From Streptomyces sp. CB00455 (lineage in GTDB: Bacteria; Actinomycetota; Actinomycetes; Streptomycetales; Streptomycetaceae), in assembly GCF_001905445.1 (NCBI RefSeq), contig NZ_LIVQ01000013.1, positions 58,525-122,524 of the forward strand: 64,000 nucleotides of DNA. The letters are read 5' to 3'. A model generated the notes under the pieces. The model worked only from the letters and a program-made list of their open reading frames with translations. It was not told where the DNA came from and did not search any database. Positions 60,679 to 64,000 of the stretch are shown piece by piece. Numbering within the stretch: position 1 is the first letter of the stretch; every line of letters starts with the position of its first letter. A program made the translations under genes and the position numbers.

Positions 60679-60691
60679 TTTCCCTACTGGT

Positions 60692-60705
60692 CATATGGCC
60701 ATATG
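60692..60705. promoter_or_regulatory. Perfect palindrome CATATGGCCATATG
   Basis: A 14-bp perfect palindrome 14 bp downstream of the dre-like site and 40 bp upstream of the cutC start. A second operator for an unknown factor is possible; the position also suits an untranslated leader. Confidence 0.4.
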
Positions 60706-60744
60706 GGCGGTGGGGCCGAGCAGTTTCTCGAAGGATGGGATCGA

Positions 60745-61440
60745 ATGAGCAACCGTGCGCTCCTGGAGGTGATCGCCCTCGACGTGGAGGACGCGGTCGC
60801 GGCCCAGGCCGGTGGGGCGGACCGACTCGAACTGGTCACCGACATGGCCGCCGACGGGCTCACCCCGTCGCGCGAGTCCTTCGCGGCGATCAGGGCGGCG
60901 GTCGACATCCCGCTGCGCGTGATGCTCCGCACGGCGGACGGTTTCGCGGCGGGCGGCGCCGGCGGGGTCGACGCGCTGGTGACGGCGGCGCGGGAGCTGC
61001 GGGCGGAGGGCGCGCAGGAGTTCGTCCTCGGATTCCTGAACGCGGACGGCACCCCCGACCTGAGCGCCGTCGAAGCGCTGGCGGCGGAGCTGGACGGCTG
61101 CCGGTGGACCTTCCACCGGGCGATCGACCGCGCGGCGGACCGGGACCAGCTGCGCAAGGCCCTCGCGGAAGTGCCGGGACTGGACACCTACCTGACGGCG
61201 GGCTCGGCCGCCGGGGTGGACGAGGGCATGCCGGTGCTGCTCGCGGAGGCGGCGCGGCGGGGGGAGCCGGGGTACGGGGCGCGGGTCCTGGCCGGTGGCG
61301 GGCTCGCCCTGTCACACCTGCCGGTGCTGCGCGCGGGCGGGGTGGACGCCTTCCACATCGGCGGGGCGGCGCGGCCCGGCGGGTGGGGGCGGCCGGTCTC
61401 GGCCGAGGCCGTCGCCGCCTGGCGATCCGCCCTGTCCTGA
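60745..61440 (+). CDS. cutC: CutC-family protein
   Basis: A 231-residue TIM-barrel protein: LEVIALDVEDAVAAQAGGADRLEL, LTPSRESFAAIRAAVDIPLRVML, GAQEFVLGFLNADGTPDLSAV, and HIGGAARPGGWGRPV. CutC proteins were named for copper homeostasis; that role is now doubtful and some bind no copper. AAGGATGGGA precedes ATG 60745. With a DasR-like site upstream, a sugar-related role is possible. Confidence 0.92.
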   Translation: MSNRALLEVIALDVEDAVAAQAGGADRLELVTDMAADGLTPSRESFAAIRAAVDIPLRVMLRTADGFAAGGAGGVDALVTAARELRAEGAQEFVLGFLNADGTPDLSAVEALAAELDGCRWTFHRAIDRAADRDQLRKALAEVPGLDTYLTAGSAAGVDEGMPVLLAEAARRGEPGYGARVLAGGGLALSHLPVLRAGGVDAFHIGGAARPGGWGRPVSAEAVAAWRSALS

Positions 61441-61788
61441 CGGACGGCCCGTCCCCGCAGGACCGCCCGCCGCCGTGTGCGGCGCGGCGGGCCGGGGGCC
61501 GGGCCCCGGCAGCGGTGGCGCGCACGACGGCGGACCGGCCGGCGCACCTGACCCCTCCGGGGGCTCCGGGGCGGGGCCGCATGTCCTCAGCCCGGGCCAT
61601 GGGCGGGGCCGCGCCCCGCAGCCGGCGCCCCCGGGGCGGGGCCGCGTGTCCCCGGGCGGAGGGCGGTTCCCGCCCCGCCGGCGTGTGAGGCGCGGGGCCG
61701 GGGGGGGAACCTCGGCAACGGACCCGCAGGCCGATGACAGCCCCGCTCCGGGGCCGCGGGGGTCATGTCAGGAGCGGGGCCGCGGGGG
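61441..61788. other. 348 bp GC-rich intergenic region
   Basis: No gene. It contains runs related to GGGGCGGGGCCG, a partial reverse copy of the dispersed 43-bp element at 61671-61705, and a 26-bp tandem duplication (61749-61800). Possibly a bidirectional termination region between convergent cutC and helD. Confidence 0.6.
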
Positions 61789-61800
61789 TCATGTCAGGAG
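61749..61800. repeat. 26-bp tandem duplication reaching into helD's stop codon
   Basis: CGGGGCCGCGGGGGTCATGT followed by CAGGAG occurs twice without change (61749-61774, 61775-61800). The second copy contains the helD TGA (61789-61791), so the duplication arose at the gene end. Confidence 0.9.
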
Positions 61801-63876
61801 TGCGGGAAGGGGGGCGTCGTGGAGGAGGGTGAGGCCGGAGACGGCACGGGTGAGGCAGACGTACAGGCGGCGCAGGCCCGTCCGCTCGTCCGGCTCGCCG
61901 TCCACGATCGCCGCGGGCTCGTCCAGGACCACGTAGTCGTACTCCAGACCCTTCGCCAGCGACGCCGGCACCAGCGTCAGCCGGGACTCGGCCGTCGTCT
62001 CCTCGCCCGGCGACAGATACGGCAGGCCCGCCGCGAGCAGTGCCTGCGCCAGCGCCGGGACGCGCGCGTCCGCCGCGATCAGGCCGGTCGAGCCCTCGTG
62101 CGCGAGCGCCGCCCGGCAGGCCGACACCACCGCCGCCGTCAGGTCCGCCGTCTCCTCGATCAGCAGGGAGCCCGGCGCCTCGCGGACCGAGGAGACCGGC
62201 GCCAGGTCCGGGGAGATCGACGGCAGTAGCCGGGACGCGTACGCGATCACCTCGCGCGGTACGCGGAATCCCGCCGTCAGCTCCTCCAGCACCGCCTGCG
62301 GCTTGCCGAGGTGGGTCAGCGCCTCGGCCCAGCTGCGCGTGGCCCACGGCGTCGTGCCCTGCGCGAGGTCGCCGAGGACGGTCGCCGAACCGGTGGTGCA
62401 GCGCCGCCCCACCGCCCGGTACTGCATCGGCGACAGGTCCTGCGCCTCGTCGAGCACGACGTGGCCCAGCGAATGCGTGCGCTCCACCAGGTCGGCCGCC
62501 TCGTCGATCAGGACCAGGTCCGCCGCCGACCACTTCGCCGCCCGCACGCTGCGCAGCGGCTTCGGCCACAGCAGCAGCTTCTGCTCGTCCTGCGTGAGCA
62601 CACCCTCCGCGTGCAGCGCGAGGAACTGCGGATCCGACAGGAGCCGCAGCACCAGCTTCGCCGGGTCGACCGGCGGCCAGATCTCCTTCACCGCCGCCTT
62701 CACCGCGGCGCTGCGCGCCACCGCGTCCTGCACGCGGTCGTCCGGCGCCTCGCCCGCCTGTTCCATCCGTACGAGGACCGCGTGCGCGATCCGCTGCGGC
62801 AGCGCGCTGCGGGCGGCGCCGTAGCGGATGTCGCGGTTCTGGAGCTCCTCGACCATCTCGGCCAGCTCGTGCGCGGGTACCCGCCAACGGCGCGAACCGC
62901 GGACCACCATCAGCGCCTGTGCGGGCGCCGTGACGTGCGAGCGCACCGCGCGGCGCAGCACCCGGGCCATCCGGGCGTCGCCCTTGACCACGGCCGTCGC
63001 GGCCGGGTCCGCGCCGCGGACCTCCAGCCCCTCACGGGTCACCAGGTCGTCGATGGTGGCCTGCTTGACCTCCAGCTCGCCCAGCGCGGGCAGCACCTGC
63101 TCGATGTAGTGCAGGAAGGAGCGGTTCGGCCCGATGACGAGGGTGCCGCTGCGGGCGAGGCGGTCGCGGTGCGCGTACAGCAGGTACGCCACCCGGTGCA
63201 GGCCCACCGCCGTCTTGCCGGTGCCGGGTCCGCCCTGCACGCAGACGGAGCCGGACAAGCCGGAGCGGACGATCTCGTCCTGCTCGGGCTGGATCGTGGC
63301 GACGATGTCGCGCATCGGGCCGACGCGGGGGCGCTCGATCTCCTGCTGCAACAGCTTGCTGACGGCCGCGGCCTCGGCGGGGTCGCAGAGGTGTTCGTCC
63401 TCGTACGCCGTGAGCTCGCCGCCGGTGTAGCCGAAGCGGCGCCGCAGCCCGATGTCCTGCGGGTCGGCTTTGGAGGCGCGGTAGAACGGCTGGGAGACGG
63501 GGGCGCGCCAGTCGATGACCATCGGGTCGCCCCCGGCGTCGTGGACGTGGCGGCGGCCGATGTAGAACTGCTCACCGCGCGCGCCTTCGGCGAGGTCCGC
63601 GCCGGGAGCGCGCAGATAGTTCAGGCGGCCGAAGAACAGGGGCGTGTGGGCGAGGTCGGCGAGGGCCTTGATCCGGTCGTCGATCTGGGCCTGGAGGACG
63701 ATCGCGTTGACCCAGTTCGCGGTGACGTCGCGGATGTCGAGGGACTCGACGTCCGCGCGCATGGCGCGCAGCGCGGACCGGGAGGCGGTGAGGTGTGCCC
63801 GCTCACGGGCGAGCGGGTCCCGCTCGTCGGGCGCTGCTTCGTCTGCGAGTGCGGGTTCGGGGGCGTGCGCGGACAC
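61789..63876 (-). CDS. helD: HelD-type superfamily 1 helicase-like RNA polymerase recycling factor
   Basis: A 695-residue UvrD-like ATPase. An N-terminal coiled region (RERAHLTASRSALRAMRADVE) precedes Walker A (QGGPGTGKTAVGLHRVAYLL), the DEAQDLSPMQYRAVGRR Walker B segment, and C-terminal LVPASLAKGLEYDYVVLDEPA and RRLYVCLTRA. The gap between motifs is typical of HelD, which dislodges stalled RNA polymerase and, as HelR in Streptomyces, can give rifamycin tolerance. GTG 63876 follows TGGAGG. A possible TAGAAT -10 lies at 63970-63980; the window ends soon after, so a rifamycin-associated element cannot be looked for. Confidence 0.9.
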   Translation of the reverse strand: MSAHAPEPALADEAAPDERDPLARERAHLTASRSALRAMRADVESLDIRDVTANWVNAIVLQAQIDDRIKALADLAHTPLFFGRLNYLRAPGADLAEGARGEQFYIGRRHVHDAGGDPMVIDWRAPVSQPFYRASKADPQDIGLRRRFGYTGGELTAYEDEHLCDPAEAAAVSKLLQQEIERPRVGPMRDIVATIQPEQDEIVRSGLSGSVCVQGGPGTGKTAVGLHRVAYLLYAHRDRLARSGTLVIGPNRSFLHYIEQVLPALGELEVKQATIDDLVTREGLEVRGADPAATAVVKGDARMARVLRRAVRSHVTAPAQALMVVRGSRRWRVPAHELAEMVEELQNRDIRYGAARSALPQRIAHAVLVRMEQAGEAPDDRVQDAVARSAAVKAAVKEIWPPVDPAKLVLRLLSDPQFLALHAEGVLTQDEQKLLLWPKPLRSVRAAKWSAADLVLIDEAADLVERTHSLGHVVLDEAQDLSPMQYRAVGRRCTTGSATVLGDLAQGTTPWATRSWAEALTHLGKPQAVLEELTAGFRVPREVIAYASRLLPSISPDLAPVSSVREAPGSLLIEETADLTAAVVSACRAALAHEGSTGLIAADARVPALAQALLAAGLPYLSPGEETTAESRLTLVPASLAKGLEYDYVVLDEPAAIVDGEPDERTGLRRLYVCLTRAVSGLTLLHDAPLPALLT

Positions 63877-64000
63877 GGGACTGCCTCCAGCTGCTGGTAC
63901 GGAACAGATGGCCCGCCGGTTACCGACCGGGGGGCGGCTCTCCCCGGTGCGGCGGCGGGAGGCGGCAAGAGCGGAGATTCTACTGATTCCCAATGGGGTT

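Overview
The window is a very GC-rich actinobacterial chromosome segment, almost certainly Streptomyces. It has mycothiol biosynthesis (mshA), GTG and TTG starts, the PhoU/PhoR-PhoP block, a DasR-type aminosugar regulon, the GAF-PAS-GGDEF protein CdgB and DUF397/HTH pairs. From memory the order follows the S. coelicolor SCO42xx-SCO43xx core region. This is housekeeping chromosome with a few accessory insertions. I found no prophage, no biosynthetic gene cluster and no CRISPR array.

Layout. 1-5.3 kb: truncated SAM methyltransferase, mshA, a YbjN-domain gene, an MFS exporter, gpmA. 5.3-9.3 kb: a tiny Cys-rich gene, phoU, and phoR-phoP behind a PHO-box-like repeat, then a lipoprotein. 9.9-16.2 kb: carD, ispD-ispF, cysS, rlmB, DoxX protein. 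16.3-20.8 kb: nucleotidyltransferase, secreted protein, msiK, a TnpB element, tRNA-Thr. 20.9-29 kb: oxidase, pentapeptide protein, a heme-sensing HbpS/SenS/SenR-like set, M1 peptidase. 29-36 kb: GNAT, TerD, ArfB, flavin reductase, CdgB, CBM35 protein, SapA-like protein, PfkB kinase. 36-40 kb: nagK-nagA and an orphan sugar-binding lipoprotein, both next to DasR-like sites. 40-44 kb: otsB, otsA and a GpgS-like glycosyltransferase (compatible solutes). 44-49 kb: a SAM riboswitch leading a threonine-synthase paralogue and a CysO-type sulfur carrier, then cold-shock protein, groEL2 with two CIRCE elements, trpF. 49-54 kb: small accessory genes including a DUF397/HTH pair. 54-58 kb: murR-murQ-PTS for N-acetylmuramate. 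58-64 kb: small genes, MFS exporter, HD protein, CutC with a dre-like site, HelD.

How parts work together. Cell-wall aminosugar use is the strongest theme: msiK (ATPase for sugar importers), nagK/nagA, the orphan binding protein, the MurNAc operon and possibly cutC are spread over 42 kb, and four dre-like sites tie most of them to one GlcNAc-responsive regulator. The best candidate for unusual biology is the 44-46 kb operon. A SAM riboswitch whose P1 helix overlaps the ribosome binding site controls a threonine-synthase-like enzyme and a sulfur carrier, which fits methionine (homocysteine) synthesis from O-phosphohomoserine better than threonine synthesis. A stand-alone TnpB with intact nuclease residues is the second candidate.

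All product names rest on reading translated motifs by eye; no database search was run. Start codons were chosen from ribosome binding sites, overlaps and terminators and may be off by some codons.
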